NCBI GenBank assembly: GCA_028821235.1
Contig: JAPPGV010000035.1
Location: forward strand, 1-61,846
Reading direction: 5' to 3'
DNA from: a bacterium
GTDB lineage: Bacteria; Actinomycetota; Acidimicrobiia; Spongiisociales; Spongiisociaceae
DNA: 61,846 bases
The notes under the pieces were generated by a model. It saw nothing but the letters and a program-made list of their open reading frames with translations, was not told where the DNA came from and ran no database searches. Below, piece after piece: positions 17,964 to 26,321 of this stretch. The position numbers and the translations under genes are program-made. Each line of letters begins with the position of its first letter. Within the stretch, counting starts at the first letter, position 1.

Positions 17964-20291
17964 CTACCGTTCTCCCAGGGCGACGATCTCAGGTGGGTCG
18001 AAGGCGTGATGGGCCGGAGGCGCTCCCGGCCATAGTTCCACCCGGACCAGGCAGGTCTGGGCGGTGGGCCCCTGCGCCAGGCTCGAGCTTCCGACATCGG
18101 CGGTGAGTACGTTGGGATTGCCGTGCAGGCAGGTGCCATCCAGGTCGGGCCCGACGCCCGGCGAGTACCAGGCCCCCGTGGCCAGCTGGACCACCCGGCG
18201 CCGGATCCGGTCGGTGATCGTCACCCCGGCCAGGCAGGCGCCCCGGTCGTTGAAGACGCGGACCACGTCGCCGTCCTCGATACCCCGCCGGGCGGCGTCA
18301 TCGGGATGCATCCGTAGCCGTTCGAGACCGGCGACCTTCGCGCCACGGCTGTTCGACCCGTGGTCCAGCTGGCTGTGGAGCCGGGTGGAGGGCTGGTTGG
18401 AGATCAGGTGCAAGTCGGCCTCGCCGATCGCTTCGCCCAGCCATTCGCCCGGAGGCATCCAGGCCGGATGCGGCGGGCAGTCGTCGTATCCGAAACCGGA
18501 GATGCGCTCGGAGTAGAGCTCGATCCGGCCCGACGGGGTACGGAGCGGATACCGGTCGGGGTCCTCTCGGAACTCCTCCAGCATCACCCGCTTCGGCTCC
18601 CCGCCCCCCAGCCCGCGGTCGATGAACCCGGCCTGCCAGAACTCCTCGAAGGCGGGGCTCCCCGGTTCGCTCCGCCGGTACTGCTCGTACATGAACCGAA
18701 CCCAACCGTCGGCAGTGCGACCCTCCGAGAAGGTATCTCCCGTGCCGAGGCGGGAGGCCAGGGCGCCGAGAATGTCATGGTCGTCCCTGGCGCCACCCAC
18801 CGGCTCGATGACCTTCTTCATGGCGAAGAAATACGGATCGCTGGGCTTGCCGCCGATGTCATTTCTCTCCAGGGCGGTGGTGGTGGGCAGCACGATGTCG
18901 GCGTACCTGGCGGTGGCCGTCCAGAAGGGCTCATGAACGATCACCGTCTCGGGACGCTGCCAGGCCCCGCGCAGGCGGTTCAGGTCCTGGTGATGGTGGA
19001 AGGGGTTGCCGCCCGCCCAGTAGACCAGGCGGATGTGCGGGTAGGTGCGGGTTGCGCCGTCGTACTCGTACTCCTTGCCCGGCCCGGCCAGCATGTCGGC
19101 GATCCTTGCTACCGGGATGAAGGAGTCGATGACCGGCCGCCCCGGCTTCAGACGGGGCAGCCACGCCTTGTCGAACCCGTTTCCGAGGGCCGCCACCGCC
19201 CCGTACCCGATGCCGAAACCGCCTCCGGGAAGGCCGATCTGCCCGATGGCGGCGGCGAGGGCGACGGCCGCCCAGATGGCGTGCTCGCCATGGTGAGCCC
19301 GTTGCAAGGACCAGCTGGCGTTGATCATGGTGCGCCCCGTTACCAACGCGCAGGCCAGCGACCTGATCCGCTCGGGCGGGACGGTGGTGATCGGTCCGGC
19401 CCATTCCGGATCCTTGGGGACCCCGTCGGTGTCACCGGTGATATAGGCGGCCAGGGTCTCCCAGCCCACGCAGTACCGCCCGACGAAGTCGCGATCGTAG
19501 GAGTCATCCTCGATCAGGGTGTGGATGAGGGCCAGCATCAACGCGACGTCGGTACCCGGCCGGATCGGGACCCACTCCGGATCCACATAGTCCGCGACAT
19601 CGTCATCGATGGGTGACACGTTCACGAAGCGGGCGCCCCGCTCGGCACACGTCCGCAACCAGCCGCTCACCTCGTGGCGTCCCACACCCCCGTAGTCCAC
19701 CTGGCTGTTCTTCACCGGAATGCCCCCGAACGCCACCATCAGGTCGGTCTCAGCGGCGATCACATCCCACGAGGTGTGGACCTTCTCTAGGGCCCACCAG
19801 CGGCTTCCTACCACGTGGGGAAGGATGACCTCGGCCGCCGCCAGGCTGTAGGTGTTGACGGAGCCGGTGTAGCCGCCGATCGAGTTCATGAAGCGGTGAA
19901 GCTGGCTCTGGGCATGGTGGAAGCGCCCGGCGCTGGCCCAGCCGTAGGAACCGGCGTAGATGGCCTGGTTGCCGTACTCAATCCGGACCCGGTCGAGCTC
20001 GGCGGCTACCAGGTCGAGGGCATGATCCCAGCCGACCTCCACGAAGCGCTCCCTGCCGCGGCGGTGGGTAGCGGCTCCCGGACCGGCCTCCATCCAGCTC
20101 TCCCTGACCGACGGCATACCGACGCGGCATCGCCCGATGTCGGCCAGGGAGTCCCCGATGGGGGACGGATCGGGATCGTGCCGGAACGGCCGCACCGCCT
20201 TGATGGCGCCGCCCGAGGCTTCGACCTCGTAGGCGCCCCAGTGCGTCAGCGTCAGGCTCGAGGCGCCGCTATCCGATTCGGGTGTGATCAT
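17964..20291 (-). CDS. Molybdopterin oxidoreductase, BisC/TorA/DMSO-reductase-like
   Basis: A 775-residue enzyme of the DMSO reductase family that binds a bis-MGD molybdenum cofactor. It lacks the N-terminal Cys cluster for [4Fe-4S], as in the TorA/DorA/BisC branch. Visible: DIGRCRVGMPSVRESW, YAGSYGWASAGRFHHAQSQ (the Ser of SAGR is the expected Mo ligand, about residue 120), NTYSLAAAEVILPHV, YWAGGNPFHHHQDLNRL and the C-terminal HLISNQPSTRLHSQLDHG cofactor domain. No Tat signal is seen from ATG 20291, so a cytoplasmic methionine- or biotin-sulfoxide-type reductase is more likely than a periplasmic TMAO reductase. The frame stays open upstream, but that extension resembles nothing. Confidence 0.88.
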   Translation of the reverse strand: MITPESDSGASSLTLTHWGAYEVEASGGAIKAVRPFRHDPDPSPIGDSLADIGRCRVGMPSVRESWMEAGPGAATHRRGRERFVEVGWDHALDLVAAELDRVRIEYGNQAIYAGSYGWASAGRFHHAQSQLHRFMNSIGGYTGSVNTYSLAAAEVILPHVVGSRWWALEKVHTSWDVIAAETDLMVAFGGIPVKNSQVDYGGVGRHEVSGWLRTCAERGARFVNVSPIDDDVADYVDPEWVPIRPGTDVALMLALIHTLIEDDSYDRDFVGRYCVGWETLAAYITGDTDGVPKDPEWAGPITTVPPERIRSLACALVTGRTMINASWSLQRAHHGEHAIWAAVALAAAIGQIGLPGGGFGIGYGAVAALGNGFDKAWLPRLKPGRPVIDSFIPVARIADMLAGPGKEYEYDGATRTYPHIRLVYWAGGNPFHHHQDLNRLRGAWQRPETVIVHEPFWTATARYADIVLPTTTALERNDIGGKPSDPYFFAMKKVIEPVGGARDDHDILGALASRLGTGDTFSEGRTADGWVRFMYEQYRRSEPGSPAFEEFWQAGFIDRGLGGGEPKRVMLEEFREDPDRYPLRTPSGRIELYSERISGFGYDDCPPHPAWMPPGEWLGEAIGEADLHLISNQPSTRLHSQLDHGSNSRGAKVAGLERLRMHPDDAARRGIEDGDVVRVFNDRGACLAGVTITDRIRRRVVQLATGAWYSPGVGPDLDGTCLHGNPNVLTADVGSSSLAQGPTAQTCLVRVELWPGAPPAHHAFDPPEIVALGER

Positions 20292-20541
20292 GACCCCTGG
20301 GATTGTACGAGCCGCGAGGCCATGAGCTGCCGGGAATCCCCACTGGTAGGGATGCTTCCCGACACCCGTCATAACGCCAGCCTCGTCCAAGAGCAATCTG
20401 AGTATGGGAAACTGGTTCGTGATCGCGAACCCTCCACCAGCGTAAGAGCCACCGCACCACAGGGGAGGCAGCCACGATTCGGTAGACTCTTCTGGCGTGT
20501 AATTCGGAAAACCATCCGGGGTGCGGTTGGTAGGAGAGCCC

Positions 20542-20745
20542 ATGAAACTGTCGGTTATCGTCCATCGAGCTGAAGAGGGTGGATACTGGGCAGAAGTGCC
20601 GGCCATACCAGGATGCGCCACCCAGGGGGACTCCTTCGAAGAGTTGCTATCCAACATCTACGAAGCGGTCGAAGGCTGCCTCTCGGTGGCGATGGACAAC
20701 GGTGCAGTTCCGGACGGGGGCAGGATTATCGAAATAGCCGTATGA
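20542..20745 (+). CDS. hicB: HicB-family antitoxin
   Basis: A 67-residue HicB-like protein: MKLSVIVHRAEEGGYWAEVPAIPGCATQGDSFEE is the classic partial RNase H fold, followed by LLSNIYEAVEGCL. Short HicB proteins neutralise HicA and may repress the operon. The ATG at 20542 follows GGTAGGAGAG. The stop overlaps the hicA start as ATGA. The order is antitoxin first. Confidence 0.9.
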   Translation: MKLSVIVHRAEEGGYWAEVPAIPGCATQGDSFEELLSNIYEAVEGCLSVAMDNGAVPDGGRIIEIAV

Positions 20746-20948
20746 AGGCAGTCAGCGGCAAGCGCCTATGTCGGCTGCTGGAGGTACGCGGCTGGCAACT
20801 TGCCCGTATAAGGGGCAGTCACCACATCTATACCAAGCGCGGCTCCGATGCCCGCATCTCTGTACCGGTCCACCGAAACACCACTCTCAAGCGCGGTCTG
20901 CAAAGACACCTCATGAAGCTGGCCGGTATTGAAGAGACGGATTTGTAG
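20742..20948 (+). CDS. hicA: HicA-family mRNA-binding toxin
   Basis: A 68-residue toxin with the double-stranded-RNA-binding-like fold of the HicA/YcfA family. It starts KAVSGKRLCRLLEVRGWQL, and the catalytic His lies in IRGSHHIYTKRG. VPVHRNTTLKRGLQRHLMKLAGI closes the fold. HicA cleaves mRNA and tmRNA when freed from HicB. It starts inside the hicB stop (ATGA, 20742-20745), so the two are translationally coupled. Confidence 0.9.
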   Translation: MKAVSGKRLCRLLEVRGWQLARIRGSHHIYTKRGSDARISVPVHRNTTLKRGLQRHLMKLAGIEETDL

Positions 20949-21032
20949 CCGGCGCGCCAACACCCGCAGGGTGGCAAGCCCGACTCTCACTAGCCTTGGT
21001 CAGCGGACCACGACCCCTGAACGGATACGGCC

Positions 21033-21821
21033 ATGGGAACCTTCGACAAGTCGGCTATCGACAAGGACGCGCGGCAGTACGCCACCCGCATCCGCCGTGG
21101 GGACGTGGGCCGCTACGTGCTCCTGCCGGGGGATCCGGCCCGGGTCGATCGGATCGCGACCCATCTCTACGATGTCGAACCGGTGGCGGACAGCCGGGAG
21201 TTCCGGACGATCACCGGCAGGTACCGGGGCATCGAGGTCAGCGCCATGTCCACCGGTGTCGGGTGCCCGTCCGCCTCCATCGCCGCCGAGGAGCTGGTGA
21301 ACGCCGGTGCCACCCACCTGATCAGGGTGGGCAGCACCGCAGGTATCCAGCCCGGAATCAGGACGGGAGACATCGTCATCAACACCGGGGTGCTCCGCAA
21401 CGACGGCACCTCTCGAGCCTACGTACCGGACACCTATCCGGCCATCGCCGACCACTTCCTGGTGCACGCTCTCATCGGGGCGGCGCAAGAGCGGCGGCGG
21501 GAGGCGGGTTTCGGGTTGCACATCGGCCTCGGCGCCTGCGACGACGCCTTCTACGCGGAGACGCCCGAGTGGATCGAGCGCCATGCGAGGCTCGGTCTGC
21601 TGAACATCGAGATGGAGAGCTCCGCCATCCTCACGGTGGCCCAGCTCCGCGGGGTCCATGCGGCGATGGTGTGCGGCGTGTCCGGGAGCCTGGTGGAGGC
21701 CGACTTCGACTACGACCGGGGGGAACACGGCAACCAGCGTCTCGTGGAGGCCTGGGAGAACGCTATCGCGATCGCGCTGGAGGCGATCGTCAGGCACGAC
21801 ACGGAGCATTCCGCTCCCTAG
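21033..21821 (+). CDS. Uridine phosphorylase-like nucleoside phosphorylase
   Basis: A 262-residue NP-I family phosphorylase. Visible: VLLPGDPARVDRIA (about 28-41), STGVGCPSASIAAEELVNAGAT, IRVGSTAGIQPGIRTGDIVI and LLNIEMESSAILTVAQLRG, matching uridine phosphorylase better than DeoD. It lies 6 bp upstream of an adenosine deaminase gene in the same direction. It is the third nucleoside phosphorylase in the window and is separate from the two at 2658-4239. Confidence 0.88.
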   Translation: MGTFDKSAIDKDARQYATRIRRGDVGRYVLLPGDPARVDRIATHLYDVEPVADSREFRTITGRYRGIEVSAMSTGVGCPSASIAAEELVNAGATHLIRVGSTAGIQPGIRTGDIVINTGVLRNDGTSRAYVPDTYPAIADHFLVHALIGAAQERRREAGFGLHIGLGACDDAFYAETPEWIERHARLGLLNIEMESSAILTVAQLRGVHAAMVCGVSGSLVEADFDYDRGEHGNQRLVEAWENAIAIALEAIVRHDTEHSAP

Positions 21822-21827
21822 GCGGGC

Positions 21828-22943
21828 GTGAGGTTGAGCGACCGAACGGCCTCCCCCGAGCTGGACCGCTTGATCGCGGGGATGCCAAAGGCCGAGCTGC
21901 ACATCCACCTCGAGGGGTCCGTCCAACCGGCCACGGCTGTCGAGTTGGCCCGGCGCCACGACCTCGTCCACACCCTGCCCACCACCGATCCGGACCGGCT
22001 TGCCGACTGGTTCGAGTTCACGGACTTCGCGGACTTCATCCGGGTGATCACGGCCGTCCAGAACCTGATCAGGACGCCCGATGACTTCGCGCTGGTCGCC
22101 TACCAGGCGGGCGCCGCCATGGCGGAACAGAACATCCGCTACAGCGAGCTGACGGTCTCCCCCTACAACCACACGCACATCTTCGACAAGGGATTGACAA
22201 TCGACGCGATCCTCACCGGCCTGGAAGAGGGGCGGAGCAGAGCCAGGGCGGACTTCGGAGTCGAGATGCGTTGGGTGTTCGACATCGCCCGGAACTTCTG
22301 TTTCTCCGGCCCGGGAGGCGTCTACGACCCCCATCCGGCCGACACCACGCTCCGTTACGCACTCCAGGGCCAGGAGAACGGTGTGGTGGCCCTGGGAATC
22401 GGAGGCAACGAAGAGGGGCGCCCGCCGGAACCCTTCGCGCATGCCTTCCGCGAGGCCGGACGGCAGGGCCTCGGGAGGGTCCCGCACGCCGGAGAGTCGC
22501 TGGCGCCCTGGGCTGCCGGTCACGTTCGTGGATCGATCGAAGCGCTCGGCGCGGATCGCATCGGTCACGGCATCGGGGTGATCAAGGACCCCCACCTCCT
22601 CGCCATGTTGCTGGACCGCGCCATACCTCTCGAGGTATGTCCCACCAGCAACCTGAGAACCCGGGTCTGCGAGCGTCTCGCTCTCCACCCCTTCCCGCAC
22701 CTCGACGGGATGGGCTTGACGGTCACGCTCAACAGCGACGACCCGCCTATGTTCGGGAACACCCTGAACGACGAGTACCGGCTGCTGTCCACCGGATTCG
22801 GCTACGGACCGGCGGACCTGGCCCGGATCGCTCGCAACGCCTTCACGGCCGCCCTGTGCGAGCCCGCTCTACGCCGGTCGTTTCTCGATGAGTTCGACGC
22901 GTGGACCCGCACGCACGGCTTGGAGGCAACCTCCAAGCGCTGA
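21828..22943 (+). CDS. add: Adenosine deaminase
   Basis: A 371-residue zinc hydrolase converting (deoxy)adenosine to (deoxy)inosine. Visible: KAELHIHLEGS (about 24-34, zinc His pair), RVPHAGES (catalytic region, usually GHAGE), DRIGHGIG, VCPTSNLRT and LNSDDPPMFGN with the catalytic Asp pair. GTG 21828 is the start. With the phosphorylase just upstream it forms a two-gene nucleoside catabolism unit. The Pro in place of the usual residue before HAGE is a minor variation. Confidence 0.9.
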   Translation: MRLSDRTASPELDRLIAGMPKAELHIHLEGSVQPATAVELARRHDLVHTLPTTDPDRLADWFEFTDFADFIRVITAVQNLIRTPDDFALVAYQAGAAMAEQNIRYSELTVSPYNHTHIFDKGLTIDAILTGLEEGRSRARADFGVEMRWVFDIARNFCFSGPGGVYDPHPADTTLRYALQGQENGVVALGIGGNEEGRPPEPFAHAFREAGRQGLGRVPHAGESLAPWAAGHVRGSIEALGADRIGHGIGVIKDPHLLAMLLDRAIPLEVCPTSNLRTRVCERLALHPFPHLDGMGLTVTLNSDDPPMFGNTLNDEYRLLSTGFGYGPADLARIARNAFTAALCEPALRRSFLDEFDAWTRTHGLEATSKR

Positions 22944-22964
22944 CGATGCTCCGCGTGACCCCTC

Positions 22965-24158
22965 TCAGGACACGCGGTCGTTGAGGAGACGGGAGGTGTC
23001 CCGGGCTATCAGGGACTCCTCGTCGGTGGGGATCACCCATATGTCAAGGGATCCGGTGTCGGCGGAGATACGCCTCTCCCCCTCGCCACGGTTGCGGGCG
23101 GGATCCACGACCAGGCCCAGCGTCTCCACACCGCTCAGGATGCGACTACGGACCTCATGGCTGTTCTCCCCGATGCCGCCGGAGAAGACCACCCCGTCGC
23201 ATGGCGCGACCTGTACCAGGAAGGCGCCCAGATACCGGCGGACCCGGTGGGCGAAGGCCTCCACGGCCAGGGCGGCGGCTCGATCGCCGGCACGGGCGCG
23301 GTGGGCAACCCGGCGGAAGTCGGACGATATCCTGCTCAGGCCGAGCAAGCCCCCCTCTGTCTGCAGACCTCGCCGGACTTCGGAGACGGGCAACCCCGCC
23401 TCCAGTAGGTGGAACACCACCGCCGGATCGATGTCGCCGCTCCGAGTGCCCATCACCAATCCCTCCAAAGGCGTCATGCCCATGGAAGTGTCCACCGCCT
23501 TCCCGTCCCGGATCGCGCATGACGAGGCGCCGGCGCCGAGATGGAGGGTCACCAGGTTGGGCCGGGGGTTCTCCAGCAACCGGGCGGCTCGCTCCGCCAG
23601 GTACCGGTGGCTGATGCCGTGGAACCCGTACCGCCTCACCCCGAAGTCCCGCCACCAACGCTCGGGGACCGCGTACCGGTAGGCGTGCGGGGGAAGCGTG
23701 GAGAAGAAGGCGGTGTCGAACACGGCCACCCCCAGGGCTCCCGGCAGGAGCTCGCGGGCGGCCCGGACACCCGCCAGGTTGGCCGGGTTGTGGAGCGGGG
23801 CCAATGCGCCCAGGGACTCGACCTCCTCGATGACCGCGCGGTCGATCACCACGGACTCGGAGAAACGGTCACCTCCATGCACAACCCGGTGGCCCACCCC
23901 GACGATCTCGGACGGGTCGCCGATCGGCGGTGGTGACCCCCACCCGGCCAGGGCCTTGACGATCGCGGCTACCCCCTGCCGGTAGTCCCCGACCTCTATC
24001 TCTGCTTCGAACTCCTGGTCGCCTGCGGCGTGGAGGTGTCTCGGCCGTTCCCCTCCTATACCGTCGATGATCCCGCCCGCGAGCAGGTTCTCCGCCCCCG
24101 GCCCGTACAGCTTGTACTTGATCGACGAGCTGCCGCAGTTGATGACCAGTACGAGCAC
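22965..24158 (-). CDS. ackA: Acetate kinase
   Basis: A 397-residue ASKHA kinase interconverting acetyl phosphate + ADP and acetate + ATP. Visible: LVINCGSSSIKYKLY (2-17), GHRVVHGGDRFSE, FDTAFFSTLPPHAYRYAVP, RRYGFHGISHRYLAERA, LHLGAGASSCAIRDGKAVDTSMGMTPLEGLVMGTRSGD and the C-terminal VFSGGIGENS. No phosphotransacetylase (pta) is adjacent. It follows the UGSC selenoprotein gene by 29 bp on the same strand, which suggests that the acetyl phosphate it uses may come from that system (inference). Confidence 0.95.
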   Translation of the reverse strand: MLVLVINCGSSSIKYKLYGPGAENLLAGGIIDGIGGERPRHLHAAGDQEFEAEIEVGDYRQGVAAIVKALAGWGSPPPIGDPSEIVGVGHRVVHGGDRFSESVVIDRAVIEEVESLGALAPLHNPANLAGVRAARELLPGALGVAVFDTAFFSTLPPHAYRYAVPERWWRDFGVRRYGFHGISHRYLAERAARLLENPRPNLVTLHLGAGASSCAIRDGKAVDTSMGMTPLEGLVMGTRSGDIDPAVVFHLLEAGLPVSEVRRGLQTEGGLLGLSRISSDFRRVAHRARAGDRAAALAVEAFAHRVRRYLGAFLVQVAPCDGVVFSGGIGENSHEVRSRILSGVETLGLVVDPARNRGEGERRISADTGSLDIWVIPTDEESLIARDTSRLLNDRVS

Positions 24159-24187
24159 CTGATCCCTTTGCGGGTGCTCCGGGGCTA

Positions 24188-24709
24188 CTAGCGTTGCCCG
24201 GCCGTCAACGCGGCGAGGATGGCGGGAAAGGCCGCTTCGGCGAGAGCCCGCATCTCCTCGTCGGTACGCTGCTGGATCGGATGGTCGGTGAGCACCCGGC
24301 GGGGGTGCATGCCAAGGGCCTTGCCTTGTGCGTCGACCGCCTGCGCGAAGCGGTCAGAGGCCACGAACACGCCCGGCACGCCCAGGTCTTCCAGATCGAC
24401 TATGTCGTGCACACTGCACGACGCGCAGGAGCCTCAGTCGGCCAGGGCTTCGATCACCGCCCCGCATTCGGCGGCGATCTGGCGGCGCAGGTCGAGCGGC
24501 GCCGGCTTCGAGAAAGTGGGCTTGCGGTAATGGCGCACCGCCACCCCCATCTCGGTCAGCAACTCGTCCAGCCTCCTGATGAACACGTCACCACGAGGCT
24601 TGGAGATATCCAGCAGGCCGACCGTTCCGGTCGCGATGTCGGCGGGACGAGGGCTGATGGGCCGCTCCCCGGTGGTTCTCTCGCTGGTCGGATCCAACAG
24701 TGTCGTCAT
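24188..24709 (-). CDS. UGSC-family selenoprotein (in-frame TGA = Sec)
   Basis: A 173-residue protein if TGA at 24434-24436 is read as selenocysteine; otherwise two unexplained short frames remain. Residues 1-91 lead to ALAD, then U92-G-S-C-A-S-C-S-V-H-D-I, then 70 more residues with the same coding character. The UGSC motif names a selenoprotein family first noted in ocean metagenomes, where some members have Cys in place of Sec. A perfect 8-bp hairpin begins 11 nt after the TGA, as expected for a bacterial SECIS. It starts 10 bp after the thioredoxin-like gene and ends 29 bp before ackA. A UxxC plus CxxC pair suggests redox chemistry; the substrate is unknown. Confidence 0.88.
24404..24422 (-). 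promoter_or_regulatory. Bacterial SECIS-like hairpin after the Sec codon
   Basis: In the mRNA, GTCGTGCA and TGCACGAC form a perfect 8-bp stem closed by a GTG loop. It begins 11 nt after the UGA, putting the loop about 20-22 nt downstream, within the spacing usual for SelB-recognised SECIS elements. It lies wholly inside the coding sequence, as bacterial SECIS elements do. Confidence 0.8.
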
Positions 24710-24718
24710 GAAGCACCT

Positions 24719-26161
24719 CTAATGGTCGATCGCCACGGTGGTTATCTCCGAGCCGGCCCTGCCACCGACCCAGCCCGAGATTATCGCCGAGAATCCTCCC
24801 GCGTCCCCGCCCGCATGGACGAACCACAGACCTTCGGGGCCGAACTTCGGAATCTCCTCCCGCCGGTCCGCCAGCCAGGGCGGCATGCCCTCGGCTGCCC
24901 CGCCCGCCCCGGCCACCATCTCCGAGGTCGGGAGCGTGAGCAGCGAGTGGATCTCCTCGCCCAGACGGACCTTCGTCCAACCCGCCCGCCGAAAGAGCCG
25001 GGCATGTTCGGGGGAGACTACGACGATCGCTTCGGACATTCCCGCCAGCTTCGGGTGCGCGACCATCCGCAGCTGCAGCGCCAGGGTCCTGGCGAGCGAC
25101 TCGGGAGTGCGGGACTTCTGGTCGACCACCTCGAGCGGTCCGTGGGCGGCGAAGAGCGTAACCGTGGACTCCTCGGGCGAGAAGCCCCGTTCGACCGCCA
25201 GAGACTCCCAGGGAGAGCCTTCCTCGTCCTCCGGGAAACAGAACGCGAGCTTGCTCGGGCTGCCGAAGGTCGCCTGATCGACTCCACCGGGACGGGCGCC
25301 GCCGACGTTGCGGACCACCAGGTTGAGAGCCCGCCCGATGGTGAGGTTGGCCCGGTTGCCCTGGCCGAGCACGTTGACTCCCGGGTTCATCCCGATCTGC
25401 CTCCGCACCGGCCCGTTGACGATCAGCACCGGCCCTGAGAAATAGGTGGTGGCCGACACCCCGTGGATGTTGAAACCGCGCCCGGCCGCCGCCTTCACCG
25501 CGGCCAGCACCACCGGCAGGTATTCGGGCCGGCAGCCGGCCATCACCGCGTTGATAGCCACCTTCTCCACCGTGCACTCGGCCAGATCGGGTGGGAGGGT
25601 GCATAGCACCTGGGCGGGAGGAAGATCGGTGCCCTCCAGCATCCGCGCCACCCGCTCTTCGGTCGGAGGAACGACCGGAAGGCCGTCCGTCCATCCCCGG
25701 GCGAAGGCGGCCTCCACGGGATCCTCGGCAGTCCCGAGTTCGATGCGCTGCGACAACATGGGATAGGGCGAATGGCGCCGGAGAAGCCTCTGGTAGTTGT
25801 CGGGCAGCATCGTGTCCGAGCCGCATCCAGGCCGCTGTTCCGGAAGTCCGGCCCCCAGGCCGGTCGCTCCGGTCACGCGTTCCCATCCGGAGCGGTACCA
25901 CCCGGCCTGCTCGTCGGCCACCTCACCGTCCTCTATCCGGTACACGGTGGGGGTCGTCTCGGTATCGAGACGCCACGAGATGTCCAACTCCCCGTCGTGG
26001 ACCACCTCGAAACCCTCGGGAAAGCGGGCTTGATCCTGGGAGACGATCACCACGCCGTCCTCCCGCCCGGCGAGTTCAGCCAGCACGGGTACCACCAGAT
26101 GGCAGGTCTCGCAGTCATCCTTGACCACCACCAGCAATCCGTCAGCGATGGGCAGGCTCAT
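24719..26161 (-). CDS. Thioredoxin-domain partner of the UGSC selenoprotein
   Basis: A 480-residue protein. Residues 1 to about 95 look like a thioredoxin fold: LLVVVKDDCETCHLVVPVLAELAG carries CxxC (CETC), followed by VVIVSQD and TTPTVYRIEDG with the cis-Pro-like TP. The remaining part is a larger domain I cannot name; it contains GWTDGLPVVPPTEERV, ECTVEKVAINAVMAGC, SGPVLIVNGPVRRQIGMN and an EAIVVVSPEHARLF segment. ATG 26161 follows GGAGAGGA; the frame is open another 30 codons upstream without support. It is the first gene of a trx-UGSC-ackA unit, and its CxxC is the likely electron donor to the Sec protein (inference). Confidence 0.72.
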   Translation of the reverse strand: MSLPIADGLLVVVKDDCETCHLVVPVLAELAGREDGVVIVSQDQARFPEGFEVVHDGELDISWRLDTETTPTVYRIEDGEVADEQAGWYRSGWERVTGATGLGAGLPEQRPGCGSDTMLPDNYQRLLRRHSPYPMLSQRIELGTAEDPVEAAFARGWTDGLPVVPPTEERVARMLEGTDLPPAQVLCTLPPDLAECTVEKVAINAVMAGCRPEYLPVVLAAVKAAAGRGFNIHGVSATTYFSGPVLIVNGPVRRQIGMNPGVNVLGQGNRANLTIGRALNLVVRNVGGARPGGVDQATFGSPSKLAFCFPEDEEGSPWESLAVERGFSPEESTVTLFAAHGPLEVVDQKSRTPESLARTLALQLRMVAHPKLAGMSEAIVVVSPEHARLFRRAGWTKVRLGEEIHSLLTLPTSEMVAGAGGAAEGMPPWLADRREEIPKFGPEGLWFVHAGGDAGGFSAIISGWVGGRAGSEITTVAIDH

Positions 26162-26321
26162 GGCTTGCAGGTCCTCTCCGGTGTCACGATTCCAAGATAG
26201 CCATCGAACCTTCTTCTCGGCGAGCCTCGGGGGCCTGGTTAGCCTTGACACGCGCGCTCCCGTTCGGAAGGACCAGCGTTGTGGCGAAGGTATCGGTGTT
26301 CACGAAGGAGCCGGTTCCCTC

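Noticed and set aside
24188-24412. Short frame as an independent 74-residue gene
   Set aside because: It is the C-terminal part of the UGSC selenoprotein. Its would-be GTG start is only the Val of SCSVHD and has no ribosome site.
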